Below, piece after piece: positions 15,397 to 22,792 of a stretch of 29,463 nucleotides of DNA (positions are counted from its first letter, which is position 1; the number at the start of each line of letters is the position of its first letter). The stretch lies in the IMG/VR virus record IMGVR_UViG_3300025889_000667, positions 1 to 29,463 of that record. The stretch is one strand, 5' to 3'. Made by a program: the position numbers and the translations under genes. The stretch is from a virus. Under the pieces are notes generated by a model. That model did no database searches, was not told the origin of the DNA, and saw nothing but the letters and a program-made list of their open reading frames with translations.

Positions 15397-18300
15397 ATGG
15401 CGCTACAATACACAAGAGCTTCGACGGTGGCAGTTGGCGCGCCGATAACGAGCGCGCAATGGAATAAGCTTGCAACGGCTTTCAATGACCGACTGCTTGG
15501 CGGAGTCGGTGACCCAACCTACCGCTTGCATTGGTTTTGGCACTCGATGTTTCGCAATTTGCGAAATCAAAACGGATTGCTGTATGCGCCAGAGGATGAA
15601 TGGTGGAAAATTTACGCACATGTTCAGCCTGATGAAGCGACTTTTCCTGTAGCGCCAGCGGGCGACCCTGAAGGCGCCTATTTGGGCAACCCTGTCAATG
15701 GCTTTGTTTTTGGTAACGGAGACACCATTAAAAGCGAGCCTGGCCGCCTGTCTTGGGATGGCGTTGACCAAACTGGAATTTTGTTGCACAACGTTTCAGG
15801 CGCACCGGCAACCGATTCAGAAAAATGGGATATTGGGCGCTACCAACGCGGCGTAGTCGATGGCGCAAACGTCAACGACCTAAGCCTTGCCAATGCATTC
15901 CAGGCGGCCCGCGGGCATTTCACGTTTGGATTCTGGCGCTGGTTTCAGCGCTCCTATGGTGGATTTCTTCCCAAACCAGCCTACCTTGGCCAGTGCGCAA
16001 ACATGCCAGACATGCCAAGTTATGGTTTAAAATTCACGCAGACAGCAGGACCGACCACGACCTCGTATTCAACTTGCTATGGTGACGCTGGAGCCGTTTT
16101 TTCCTGGTGGCGAACTGCGCGTAATTACGTGCTTTTGAAATGGGACGGCACAATCGAATATCTACCCACCGATGAATACATTGAGGGACCATACGATGGC
16201 GAATTTGACAACGCGTATTTAGAGCATCCAAACGGTGAACAACTAGCAGTTGCGCTAAATTATTTTATAGAGCAATTTCGCGGAACGGAAGCAGAGCAAG
16301 CGGCAAGTGGCTACAAGGTTGAAGAAAAGGCTTTCGACTTCCAGGGATTTTTCGCGCGGCAATACTATCTTGCGCCAGCATATGGCGAGGACGATGGCAC
16401 TGGCACAATAGAGGCAACCTACGAGCGGTTTGAGTTCAACAACGCATACGGCGCAGGCACATATGGCAGCCTGGCGAGCAATGCCGCGCAAATTTACACC
16501 ATCCATTCCGGTTTTGTTTTGGCTGGCGTTTTGGCGTATCGAAACGCTGGCAGTGGCGCTAAGGAATTTGCGGTCGAAGTCAACGGCGCTGAGATTGGGC
16601 GCGTGACAATTGCAAACGGAAGCAATAGCGCCTCTTTATGGTTTGCGGCGCCAGCGGGCGGCCAGGTCAAAGTTAAAACCATCACCGGCATGGGCGCAAC
16701 AGATGAAACATACGTCGAAATTGCGGAGCTTCTGGAATACAAACCAGAGAACGAAGATGCGTATCTGGTACTACGCTGCGCCAGCGCTGACAATTCCACA
16801 AATGACGCCGAAGGGAGCGACACAACGCAACCCAAAGACATTTCAGATGCCTATTTTCGGCACGGCATGATTTACAACGGCACACGCGAGGATTTGCAGG
16901 ACGAAACTACCGCGCTTAATAAAAACCCTGTTTACCGTAGCGTTGCCGAAAAAGTGCGCGAGCGCTTGCGCATGGTGGACAGGCATGGACTGGTGGGGTA
17001 CGAAGTAAGCGGCGGCGTCAGTGTTTTGTATTTTAACCGGCGCGCGTTTGGATTGTCATATGCCGACCAGTTTGAAGGCATTGGCCCCTCACCAGACCCA
17101 GTTGCCAGCGGCGCAATACAAGCGGGCTATCAATACACGGTCACAGGTGGAACCAGCATTGTCTACAACGGAGCAACCATAGCGGCAGGCGCTCAATTCA
17201 CAGGCGCGTTTGGTGTAAAAACATACACCAAAACAGCAGGCACGGAATCAGTGTATGAATACGAAGGGATTCGCAACACATCGCCAGAAGGCGGCTATGA
17301 TAACCGCTGGAGTATGTTTTTGCAAAGTATGAGCTACCAGGCCGCCAGTGGTAGCGCATACAAACCAGACGCATACACTGACGTTGTGGGATGGGGACAT
17401 GACAGGTGCGCAATGTTTAGCGATGATTGGACAAATATTGCAGGCGCGGGCAATCCGCCAGGCAAGGAAATTTTGCCATTTGTCACGCCGTACCCTGGCG
17501 CTTATTTGCAGCGCAGCGAGAACCCAACAGGTTACCGATATTTGCTCAACACTCATGAGCCACCAGATGGATACAATGGCAGTGGCAATTTGGTTGAACA
17601 GGCAAACGATACTGATTGCGACACGTTAACAGAATCTGGAGACTGCACAGGGGTTGAAGCGCATTACAAAAGCTGCAAAATATATGAACCAGATTATCGA
17701 GTTGTAAGCGTCCGCGATGCAGGAAATAACCAGGTGCGCGTTGAGCTTGACCGGCGTCTGGAATACAACGAGGACGCGCCTGGGACAATAGTAAACACAA
17801 GCGCTAGCCGTAGCGCATACATCACCGCAGACAGCACAGGCGCCACCAATGGCGGCTACCGCACGCATGAAAACGCAGTTGTTGAATATTTGCGTTACAC
17901 TGTAGACGGTGGCGCAGATTGCGGGCAGCGCATCGGAGACTTCGCACCAGACGCATATTCAGGCAGCGGTTGGGACAGTAGCAGCATACAAGGCGCATGT
18001 ATGCCGCGCTTTTATTTCACGCGCCTGATTCCGAGAGTATACGAGGACAATAACGCAACATATCAAAACACTGACACGCTGATGCGCAGCGATGAGCTGA
18101 CCTGGTGCGAGACTATATTACGAGCGATTTGCGGCGGCTATGTTGACGAGAGCAGTACGAATTCCCAGCGGCAATATGTTGACGGCAACGGAAAGACGCA
18201 ATGCTATGACAAACGGCTCTATGATTTCACTTTTGAAAATTTGATGTTTGCCGCAAATGGAACGCAACATTTTCGCGAATTGCCGACAACAATTCGAGGT

Positions 18301-19071
18301 GATGCTTTCAAGGGTTTTGGCCCATTGCCTTCAATGCTGGCATATGCCGACCATTTCAATCAGCTTGCAAATGCAATCAATAAATTAAACCGCGCGCGCG
18401 TTTATTTGCCGGTTGATTTTCAGTACAAACACTATGACTACCTGAGCCAGGTGCCGATTGCAGTAAATAGTCAGACAACGCCAAACTGTGTTTCTGGCGC
18501 CGTTTGGGCAGACGGTCAGGTCTTTAGCGCAAACTGGTCACTAGTTTTTAATGATACAAACTGGAGGACCAGCGTCTCTCCAACTGGCAACGCCTACAAA
18601 CGGTGCTACATTGGCGACGATGGCGCAGGCAATTGTGTTCTGGAATGTGAGAGGCGCGATGTTCATTATCGTTTTGCGCTCGTCAATTATGCGCTACTCT
18701 CGATTCCAGATGACCTCAAAACGTTGATTAACTCCAACACTGCTTTGGGTTTTTCATGCATAGACGAATATCAAATTTACGACACGGAAAAAGCAATTGT
18801 GAGCAGTGGCAGCGGTTATGGCGCCGATGGCGCTGCAAATGGAGCAGAGGGTGACTATGTTCACTCTGGTAACTACTGGGACTGGACCGAGGAACCAGAT
18901 GCGTGGGTCGGGGAATGCGTTTTAAGCAGCGGTGGAATTCTGGAAGCTGAAAATCCACCAACCAGCAACTACGTAGACACGTTTATCGGTAGTTATTATC
19001 TAGGCGCGGGCAATAACCGCAACATAACGGCAAACAGCATCCAGGCGCTTGTGACGGTGCCGCTGGTATAA
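15397..19071 (+). CDS. Large tail or virion protein (1224 residues), unassigned
   Basis: This is the largest gene in the window. I do not recognise the full-length family. It starts VAVGAPITSAQWNKLATAFN, a pattern also seen at N-termini of phage tail-tip proteins. A Trp-rich region follows (FWHSMFRNLRN, FTFGFWRWFQRS). Residues ~344-448 look like a beta-sandwich (glycan-binding type) ending YVEIAELLEYKP. Around ~570-610 a short module with AGYQYTVTGGTSIVYNGATI recurs in many phage virion proteins. The C-terminal half has many Cys residues, often spaced as pairs. It most likely forms the central tail tip or a spike. No catalytic motif was found. Confidence 0.8.
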   Translation: MALQYTRASTVAVGAPITSAQWNKLATAFNDRLLGGVGDPTYRLHWFWHSMFRNLRNQNGLLYAPEDEWWKIYAHVQPDEATFPVAPAGDPEGAYLGNPVNGFVFGNGDTIKSEPGRLSWDGVDQTGILLHNVSGAPATDSEKWDIGRYQRGVVDGANVNDLSLANAFQAARGHFTFGFWRWFQRSYGGFLPKPAYLGQCANMPDMPSYGLKFTQTAGPTTTSYSTCYGDAGAVFSWWRTARNYVLLKWDGTIEYLPTDEYIEGPYDGEFDNAYLEHPNGEQLAVALNYFIEQFRGTEAEQAASGYKVEEKAFDFQGFFARQYYLAPAYGEDDGTGTIEATYERFEFNNAYGAGTYGSLASNAAQIYTIHSGFVLAGVLAYRNAGSGAKEFAVEVNGAEIGRVTIANGSNSASLWFAAPAGGQVKVKTITGMGATDETYVEIAELLEYKPENEDAYLVLRCASADNSTNDAEGSDTTQPKDISDAYFRHGMIYNGTREDLQDETTALNKNPVYRSVAEKVRERLRMVDRHGLVGYEVSGGVSVLYFNRRAFGLSYADQFEGIGPSPDPVASGAIQAGYQYTVTGGTSIVYNGATIAAGAQFTGAFGVKTYTKTAGTESVYEYEGIRNTSPEGGYDNRWSMFLQSMSYQAASGSAYKPDAYTDVVGWGHDRCAMFSDDWTNIAGAGNPPGKEILPFVTPYPGAYLQRSENPTGYRYLLNTHEPPDGYNGSGNLVEQANDTDCDTLTESGDCTGVEAHYKSCKIYEPDYRVVSVRDAGNNQVRVELDRRLEYNEDAPGTIVNTSASRSAYITADSTGATNGGYRTHENAVVEYLRYTVDGGADCGQRIGDFAPDAYSGSGWDSSSIQGACMPRFYFTRLIPRVYEDNNATYQNTDTLMRSDELTWCETILRAICGGYVDESSTNSQRQYVDGNGKTQCYDKRLYDFTFENLMFAANGTQHFRELPTTIRGDAFKGFGPLPSMLAYADHFNQLANAINKLNRARVYLPVDFQYKHYDYLSQVPIAVNSQTTPNCVSGAVWADGQVFSANWSLVFNDTNWRTSVSPTGNAYKRCYIGDDGAGNCVLECERRDVHYRFALVNYALLSIPDDLKTLINSNTALGFSCIDEYQIYDTEKAIVSSGSGYGADGAANGAEGDYVHSGNYWDWTEEPDAWVGECVLSSGGILEAENPPTSNYVDTFIGSYYLGAGNNRNITANSIQALVTVPLV

Positions 19072-19072
19072 T

Positions 19073-19522
19073 ATGGCAACCAACCCTTCAAGTTTTACCG
19101 CAACCGCAAGCCTTGGCAAAGTGTCGCTTTTGTGGACATCAAGCGGTGCAACCGAATACCGCATTTATCGCGCCACAGGCACAGGTGGGTATGTGTTAGT
19201 TTATACTGCAAATAGTAGCACGTTTTCACACATAGATTACGTGCCCAACTACACCGTAAGCGGAGCGCTGCATGATTACGATTACAAACTAGCGGCTTGG
19301 GATTCTGGCGGCGAGGCTTCAGGCGTTTTTGACAGCGTGACCATGCCCGCGCTGACGAGTGCAGACGTAAACTCAACCAGCGTCCTTGACACTGAGTTAA
19401 GCACCGGTAACGTCAGCAACACCTACAGCAACACAACCACCACCGCGACAATCAACGCGCACACTACCACTATATATGACGGACGAGCAGGGGCAACAGG
19501 CATCTACGACACGCCGCGCTAA
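19073..19522 (+). CDS. Fibronectin type III domain protein
   Basis: This 149-residue protein carries one FN3-like domain at ~4-92, seen in the strand pattern SFTATASLGKVSLLWTSS, ATEYRIYRATG and YDYKLAAWDSGGEASGV. A Thr/Ser/Asn-rich C-terminal tail (NVSNTYSNTTTTATINAH) follows. Such domains decorate phage virions and are thought to give weak, reversible contact with carbohydrates or host surfaces. It begins one base after the large structural gene and is probably displayed with it. The 3' end overlaps the next gene if that gene uses its upstream ATG. Confidence 0.8.
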   Translation: MATNPSSFTATASLGKVSLLWTSSGATEYRIYRATGTGGYVLVYTANSSTFSHIDYVPNYTVSGALHDYDYKLAAWDSGGEASGVFDSVTMPALTSADVNSTSVLDTELSTGNVSNTYSNTTTTATINAHTTTIYDGRAGATGIYDTPR

Positions 19523-19802
19523 ACTACGCCGACAGCGCATAGGTTTTAAAAAGCGCGAACATGGCGACATGCCAGGCTTTTCCGCAATGGCTAAAAACCT
19601 AATTGAGAGCGCCAAAACTCTGGCAACCAAAGGCATCAAAACTGCCAGTAAAGAGGAGCGGGAGCGGCGCTTGACCATTTGCCGCGAGTGCGAACACATC
19701 GAGAGCGCAAACACCCAGTTTGAGCGCTGCCGACAATGTGGCTGTGTTTTGGCGTTTAAAAGCGCGTTGGCCGCGCTTGGGTGTCCTCTTAAAAAGTGGT
19801 GA
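19476..19802 (+). CDS. Small zinc-binding phage protein
   Basis: The last ~45 residues hold a Cys pattern, CREC (69-72), CRQCGC (85-90) and CPLKKW (103-108), that recurs in small tail-region proteins of many phages, whose role is unknown. It should bind one or two zinc ions. The ATG at 19476 gives 108 residues and a 47-base overlap with the FN3 gene. The ATG at 19569 (MPGFSAMAKN) gives 77 residues, closer to the family size I recall, and may be the true start. The region between the two starts codes for a very basic stretch. It is the last gene of the structural transcript. Confidence 0.75.
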   Translation: MTDEQGQQASTTRRAKLRRQRIGFKKREHGDMPGFSAMAKNLIESAKTLATKGIKTASKEERERRLTICRECEHIESANTQFERCRQCGCVLAFKSALAALGCPLKKW

Positions 19803-19934
19803 TTTCCTAAGGCAAAAAAAAAGTCAAAAAAAAGTTGCTTGTTTGTATTGACAAACGAAAATGCGTATGAGACATTGCATCCGTTGACAGCAACGTAAAC
19901 AAACAAACGTAACAATAGAAAGACACGAAACGAA
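19803..19934 (+). promoter_or_regulatory. Regulatory gap at the start of the non-structural region
   Basis: This 132-base gap is A-rich. It holds a perfect inverted repeat GTTTGT-attg-ACAAAC (19841-19856) covering a TTGACA hexamer (19848-19853), and a second TTGACA at 19884-19889. Related motifs (aaacaaacaaacg, 19898-19909) follow. No consensus -10 sits 16-18 bases from either hexamer, so a standard promoter is not proven. An operator over a promoter is the simplest reading. No gene is visible in it. Confidence 0.45.
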
Positions 19935-20162
19935 ATGACAGCAATGAAAAAGTCAAAGTCAAGAATGCTAGTGTGCAGAGGATTTGGTGACACAGTGGAA
20001 AAAGGATGCAAAGCAAAAGCAAATTTTTTAACAAAAAGAGGGTATCCAACAACTTATGTTTTGATTGATAACACGCTTGAATCCAGCGGCAACCCTCCAA
20101 TGTTTGATGCATCCGGATTCATTGAAGAGGCTTTCGCCGGTTCTTGGGCTGAAACAAACTAA
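19935..20162 (+). CDS. Hypothetical protein opening the non-structural region
   Basis: This 75-residue protein is basic at the N-terminus (MTAMKKSKSRMLVCRGFGDT) and ends in an acidic, aromatic tail (FIEEAFAGSWAETN). No known motif is seen. An alternative start is the second ATG at 19944. It is the first gene after the regulatory gap, a position often held by early regulatory genes in phages, but nothing in the sequence tests this. A GC-rich hairpin follows the stop. Confidence 0.6.
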   Translation: MTAMKKSKSRMLVCRGFGDTVEKGCKAKANFLTKRGYPTTYVLIDNTLESSGNPPMFDASGFIEEAFAGSWAETN

Positions 20163-20170
20163 AAACCAAC

Positions 20171-20188
20171 GGGGCGAGCAATCGCCCC
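20171..20188 (+). other. GC-rich hairpin with GNRA loop
   Basis: A perfect 7-bp stem GGGGCGA/TCGCCCC closes a GCAA tetraloop of the stable GNRA class. It lies 9 bases after a stop codon and 26 before the next start. No T tract follows on this strand, so it is not a classical terminator. It may protect or separate transcripts. Confidence 0.6.
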
Positions 20189-20214
20189 AATAAATACCAA
20201 AACGTAAAAACCAT

Positions 20215-20727
20215 ATGCAAACACAGATGGACCCATTTAAATACGAAGGACAGGACACACCCGACATTGAAGCTGGGAGTGTCCCCGATTTTAGGGCTTT
20301 GCTGGCCCCAGATTTGGCAGCGGGCGGGCGGTTGGCCAAGTATGCCACCGCCATCGAAACCAGACGTTGGAAGATTGACCCGAACCCACACTACCACTGG
20401 GGGTGGCTATCAGCCATTGAGCATGTCTTGTCAGACGCGTGCCTTGTCGCCATGCAGTCTGGTGACTTGGCAGAGGCCAAGCAAATTGCCAAGCTTGGCA
20501 ATGAATTTCTTGTGCCGTTTGAATACGGCACCATCGGCAAGGCAGCGGGGCAAAAAGTCTCCCGTGCAATCCTTAACGCATTCGCGGGAGAAAAACGCCA
20601 CACGGTCACATATGCCGACCGTGAAGGCTCCGCAGCTACGTCCACACTCGACACTCCAGAGTGGGCCGAATGCCAACAAAATGCCGAAGTAGCAATGAAT
20701 AACATCCAGAAAGGGTTGGACGCATGA
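20215..20727 (+). CDS. Hypothetical protein upstream of the endolysin
   Basis: This 170-residue protein is unrecognised. A central helical part includes HYHWGWLSAIEHVLSDACLV and SGDLAEAKQIAKLGNEFLVP, reminiscent of a helical repeat, and the C-terminus is acidic (TPEWAECQQNAEVAMNNIQK). No enzyme motif or membrane segment is seen. Its stop overlaps the endolysin start as ATGA. The neighbouring gene alone does not justify a lysis function. A second in-frame ATG at 20227 is also possible. Confidence 0.65.
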   Translation: MQTQMDPFKYEGQDTPDIEAGSVPDFRALLAPDLAAGGRLAKYATAIETRRWKIDPNPHYHWGWLSAIEHVLSDACLVAMQSGDLAEAKQIAKLGNEFLVPFEYGTIGKAAGQKVSRAILNAFAGEKRHTVTYADREGSAATSTLDTPEWAECQQNAEVAMNNIQKGLDA

Positions 20728-21137
20728 AGCACCTATTCTTTCTATTGCTCACAACCGCGCCACTTCGCGCAGGCATTGTAGCTCTAACGATACTTGCCGA
20801 AGCGCGGGGCGAAGGCAAGGACGGCATGGCAGCGGTGGCAGCGGTCATTAACCAGCGAGCCATTAACCGCAACATTGGCGCGGAAGCTGTTTGCCTCCAA
20901 AAGTGGCAATTTAGTTGCTGGAACGGCAGAAATGAAGCGGACTTGCTGCACTTATACAAAAGCACAATGGCGCCCTGGGCGCTCTACCTTGAGCGCAACA
21001 TAACAAGAATGAATCGCGCCAAAATTGGCAATGCAGACCACTATTTTGCTGACACCATCAAACCGCCCTACTGGGCACGCGGCAAAAAGCCTGTGGCTAT
21101 CGTTGGAAAACATAAATTTTACAAACTGAAAAAATGA
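20724..21137 (+). CDS. Endolysin, SleB-type cell wall hydrolase
   Basis: This 137-residue protein matches the SleB hydrolase fold (PF07486-type), which cleaves the glycan chain of peptidoglycan. Visible features are LAEARGEGKDGMAAVAAVIN with the likely catalytic Glu26, VCLQKWQFSCWN, and the C-terminal ADHYFADTIKPPYWARGKKP plus HKFYKL. The N-terminus (MKHLFFLLLTTAPLRAG) is hydrophobic and may act as a signal or signal-anchor, so export might not depend fully on the holin. It is joined to both neighbours by ATGA overlaps and is the main lysis enzyme seen. Confidence 0.88.
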   Translation: MKHLFFLLLTTAPLRAGIVALTILAEARGEGKDGMAAVAAVINQRAINRNIGAEAVCLQKWQFSCWNGRNEADLLHLYKSTMAPWALYLERNITRMNRAKIGNADHYFADTIKPPYWARGKKPVAIVGKHKFYKLKK

Positions 21138-21652
21138 AGTTTTCAAGAGTTTGGGCAATGCCCAGTCATAACACTTTTTCAATAAAGCCAATTGGCAACT
21201 TTGTTAAAAGTTATTTAAAAAAATCAATCATTTCAGTAGACCCATTTGCAAGAGACAATACGTGGGCAAATTACACAAACGACCTTGACCCCTTAACTAA
21301 AGCAACGCATCACATGCAAGCTGAAGAATTTGTTTTCATGCTTCATCGTGAAAACGTTTTTGCTGATTTAGTTTTGTTTGACCCTCCCTACAGCCCAAGA
21401 CAAATCAGCGAATGCTACAAAGGAATCGGTTTGCCTGTTGGAATGAAGGATACCCAATCAGCGCTGCTTTATCGTAAAGTAAAAGACGCTTTGACTATGA
21501 TTTGCAAACCGGAAACAGTTGTACTTTCTTTTGGGTGGAACACTGTTGGAATGGGCAAGGGAAGAGGATTTGAAATCGAAGAAATAATGCTTTGCTGTCA
21601 TGGTGGAGCGCATAACGATACAATCTGTTTAGCTGAAAGATTTAAAAAATGA
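21134..21652 (+). CDS. Orphan adenine-specific DNA methyltransferase
   Basis: This 172-residue protein carries LVLFDPPYSPRQ with the DPPY motif at ~83-86, typical of N6-adenine methyltransferases. The start (VWAMPSHNTFSIKPI) and SVDPFARDNTWANYTNDLDP are characteristic of a compact phage methyltransferase group that lacks the usual full motif I region. It should transfer methyl groups from S-adenosylmethionine to adenines of phage DNA. No cognate restriction enzyme lies nearby, so protection from host restriction or regulation is the likely role. It overlaps both neighbours as ATGA. Confidence 0.82.
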   Translation: MKFSRVWAMPSHNTFSIKPIGNFVKSYLKKSIISVDPFARDNTWANYTNDLDPLTKATHHMQAEEFVFMLHRENVFADLVLFDPPYSPRQISECYKGIGLPVGMKDTQSALLYRKVKDALTMICKPETVVLSFGWNTVGMGKGRGFEIEEIMLCCHGGAHNDTICLAERFKK

Positions 21653-21816
21653 GAATTGACTGCAACGATTGCGGAAACGAACTCCAAGTTAACACGGTGA
21701 GTTGGCCAGACTATATTGACGTAATGCCATGCCAGCATTGCATTGCGTCTGAAAAGGAACAACTAATTGAAGACATCGAAAACGGCCGCATTTTATTAGA
21801 TGAAATCGGGAAATAA
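21649..21816 (+). CDS. Small zinc-ribbon protein (55 residues)
   Basis: Reading from the ATG at 21649, which overlaps the methyltransferase stop as ATGA, gives 55 residues. Cys5/Cys8 (CNDC) and Cys28/Cys31 (CQHC) form a C2-C2 zinc ribbon around a short loop, followed by an acidic helix (SEKEQLIEDIENGRILLDE). Such minimal ribbons often contact DNA or proteins in phages. The tight overlap on both sides (17 bases with the following gene) and the intact Cys pairs argue that it is real despite its size. Confidence 0.7.
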   Translation: MRIDCNDCGNELQVNTVSWPDYIDVMPCQHCIASEKEQLIEDIENGRILLDEIGK

Positions 21817-21961
21817 AAACGCGCTTAAAGGCGCCATGCCACTCAACAACCATGTGCAAATTCGCTGCACAACCAGCGACAAACAGCACTGGTGGAGCAT
21901 GGCCAGGGCAATGGGAATGACTCTTACCGATTGGATAAAGTACAAACTTAAACAAATTTAA
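21800..21961 (+). CDS. Ribbon-helix-helix-like DNA-binding protein (53 residues)
   Basis: This 53-residue protein overlaps the zinc-ribbon gene by 17 bases. Its pattern, strand HVQIRCT, helix SDKQHWWSMARAMGM and helix TLTDWIKYKLKQI, matches Arc/CopG-like ribbon-helix-helix regulators, where the strand pair reads DNA and the helices dimerise. It is a candidate transcription regulator; a site in the adjacent 210-base noncoding gap would make sense as its operator, but none is proven. It ends a methyltransferase-ribbon-RHH mini operon. Confidence 0.65.
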   Translation: MKSGNKNALKGAMPLNNHVQIRCTTSDKQHWWSMARAMGMTLTDWIKYKLKQI

Positions 21962-22171
21962 GCCGCCACAACTCCGCAAAAACTACAAAATCCTACCGTG
22001 TTTCCTGCATATAAAAATCCCACCGGCGGCGCAATTTCGCCCTGCGAGTGCAGGACCGAAAACATAACAATAAATAGCAATGTCTTAAATAGTTGACCCT
22101 ACGGCATTGCGAAATACGACAAGGGGCGGCGGCATGTTGGATACTAGTCGCCGCCCCACTCGAAAAACAGT
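21962..22171 (+). other. Noncoding gap with hairpins; RNA or origin candidate
   Basis: No convincing gene lies in these 210 bases. They hold a hairpin CCTGC-gagt-GCAGG (22041-22054), a strong 9-bp stem GGGGCGGCG/CGCCGCCCC (22123-22131 with 22149-22157, loop of 17), and a possible long-range pair GCCGCC (21962-21967) with GGCGGC (22025-22030). TTGACC (22093) and TACGAC (22115) are spaced 16 bases apart as a weak promoter just before the strong stem. The gap could be a structured RNA, a leader for the downstream genes or a DNA site. Confidence 0.5.
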
Positions 22172-22354
22172 ATGCAAAACGAAACACCAAAACCAGATTG
22201 GGACTACGATACACATGATAACTGGCAATGTATCAGCATGGCAGAAATCAACCGCGCCTGTGACCGATTTTTGGAATCACGAGGAGAATTTGTAGGAGTA
22301 GAGGCACAGCAGCGGTTTGCCAGGCGACCATTTAAAAACACCAAAACAGAGTGA
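22172..22354 (+). CDS. Small acidic hypothetical protein
   Basis: This 60-residue protein opens with a very acidic, aromatic segment (PKPDWDYDTHDNWQC) followed by a helix (SMAEINRACDRFLESRGEFV) and a basic end (RRPFKNTKTE). No family is recognised. It starts just after the hairpin-bearing gap with an A-rich leader (tcgaaaaacagtATG), and its stop is one base before the DnaA-like gene, so the two are probably co-expressed. An overlapping frame starting earlier (22107) looks like a shadow. Confidence 0.55.
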   Translation: MQNETPKPDWDYDTHDNWQCISMAEINRACDRFLESRGEFVGVEAQQRFARRPFKNTKTE

Positions 22355-22355
22355 T

Positions 22356-22658
22356 ATGACAAACACAATGGAAACACTCATCGAATTGACGGCACAAGAA
22401 TTTGGTGTCACTCAAACCGCCCTAAAGGGGCAATCGAGGTGTCAGGTTTTGGCAATCCCAAGATTTGCCGCATGGCATATTGCCTGGAAACATTTAGGTA
22501 TGACGCATAAATCAATTGCGGTTAATTTCGGCAAACGCCATGCCAGCACCATTCATTATGGGTACATGCAAGCGCACAGATTGCTGCAAGAAAATGGAAC
22601 TTTTGCAGAGCATTATCACAAAATTGAGCGCAAATTTGCGCAACAAACTACGGTATGA
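22356..22658 (+). CDS. Stand-alone DnaA domain IV-like DNA-binding protein
   Basis: This 100-residue protein matches the C-terminal DNA-binding domain of the bacterial initiator DnaA. Visible family features are a first helix EFGVTQTALKGQSRCQVLAI, the PRFAAWHIAWKHLGMTHKSI helices (~35-54), and VNFGKRHASTIHYG (~57-69), corresponding to the 'IG..FggRdHsTV' signature that reads DnaA boxes. The AAA+ ATPase domain is absent. It may bind origin-like sites in phage or host DNA, either recruiting or blocking replication factors. It overlaps the next small gene as ATGA. The start at 22356 follows the previous stop by one base. Confidence 0.8.
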   Translation: MTNTMETLIELTAQEFGVTQTALKGQSRCQVLAIPRFAAWHIAWKHLGMTHKSIAVNFGKRHASTIHYGYMQAHRLLQENGTFAEHYHKIERKFAQQTTV

Positions 22659-22792
22659 AACCATACTACCAAGACGACTTTGTGACGCTTTACCATGGGG
22701 ATTGCAGCGAAACGGTCGACGACAACAATGATTTCTTTGAAAGCGGAGGGGTGGAGTGTATGGAAGGTATGAATTCTGAGTTGGTGAAGTGA
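22655..22792 (+). pseudogene. Remnant of a DNA methyltransferase gene (N-terminus only)
   Basis: The 45-codon frame from the ATG at 22655 reads MKPYYQDDFVTLYHGDC, the characteristic opening of many phage and bacterial site-specific DNA methyltransferases. After residue ~18 it turns into an unrelated acidic stretch (ETVDDNNDFFESGGVECMEG) and stops. The catalytic DPPY/SPPY and SAM-binding regions are missing. A deletion that fused the N-terminus to other sequence is the simplest reading. It remains coupled to both neighbours (ATGA upstream, TGATG downstream), so translation through it may still matter. Confidence 0.65.

Noticed and set aside
19397-20011. 204-codon minus-strand frame across the regulatory gap
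   Set aside because: It covers the FN3 and zinc protein genes and then runs into a Phe/Leu-rich translation of the A-rich gap, which is low complexity.
22107-22295. 62-codon + frame overlapping the hairpin and the 22172 gene
   Set aside because: It runs through the 9-bp GC stem, and its downstream part is out of frame with the better-supported 22172 gene.
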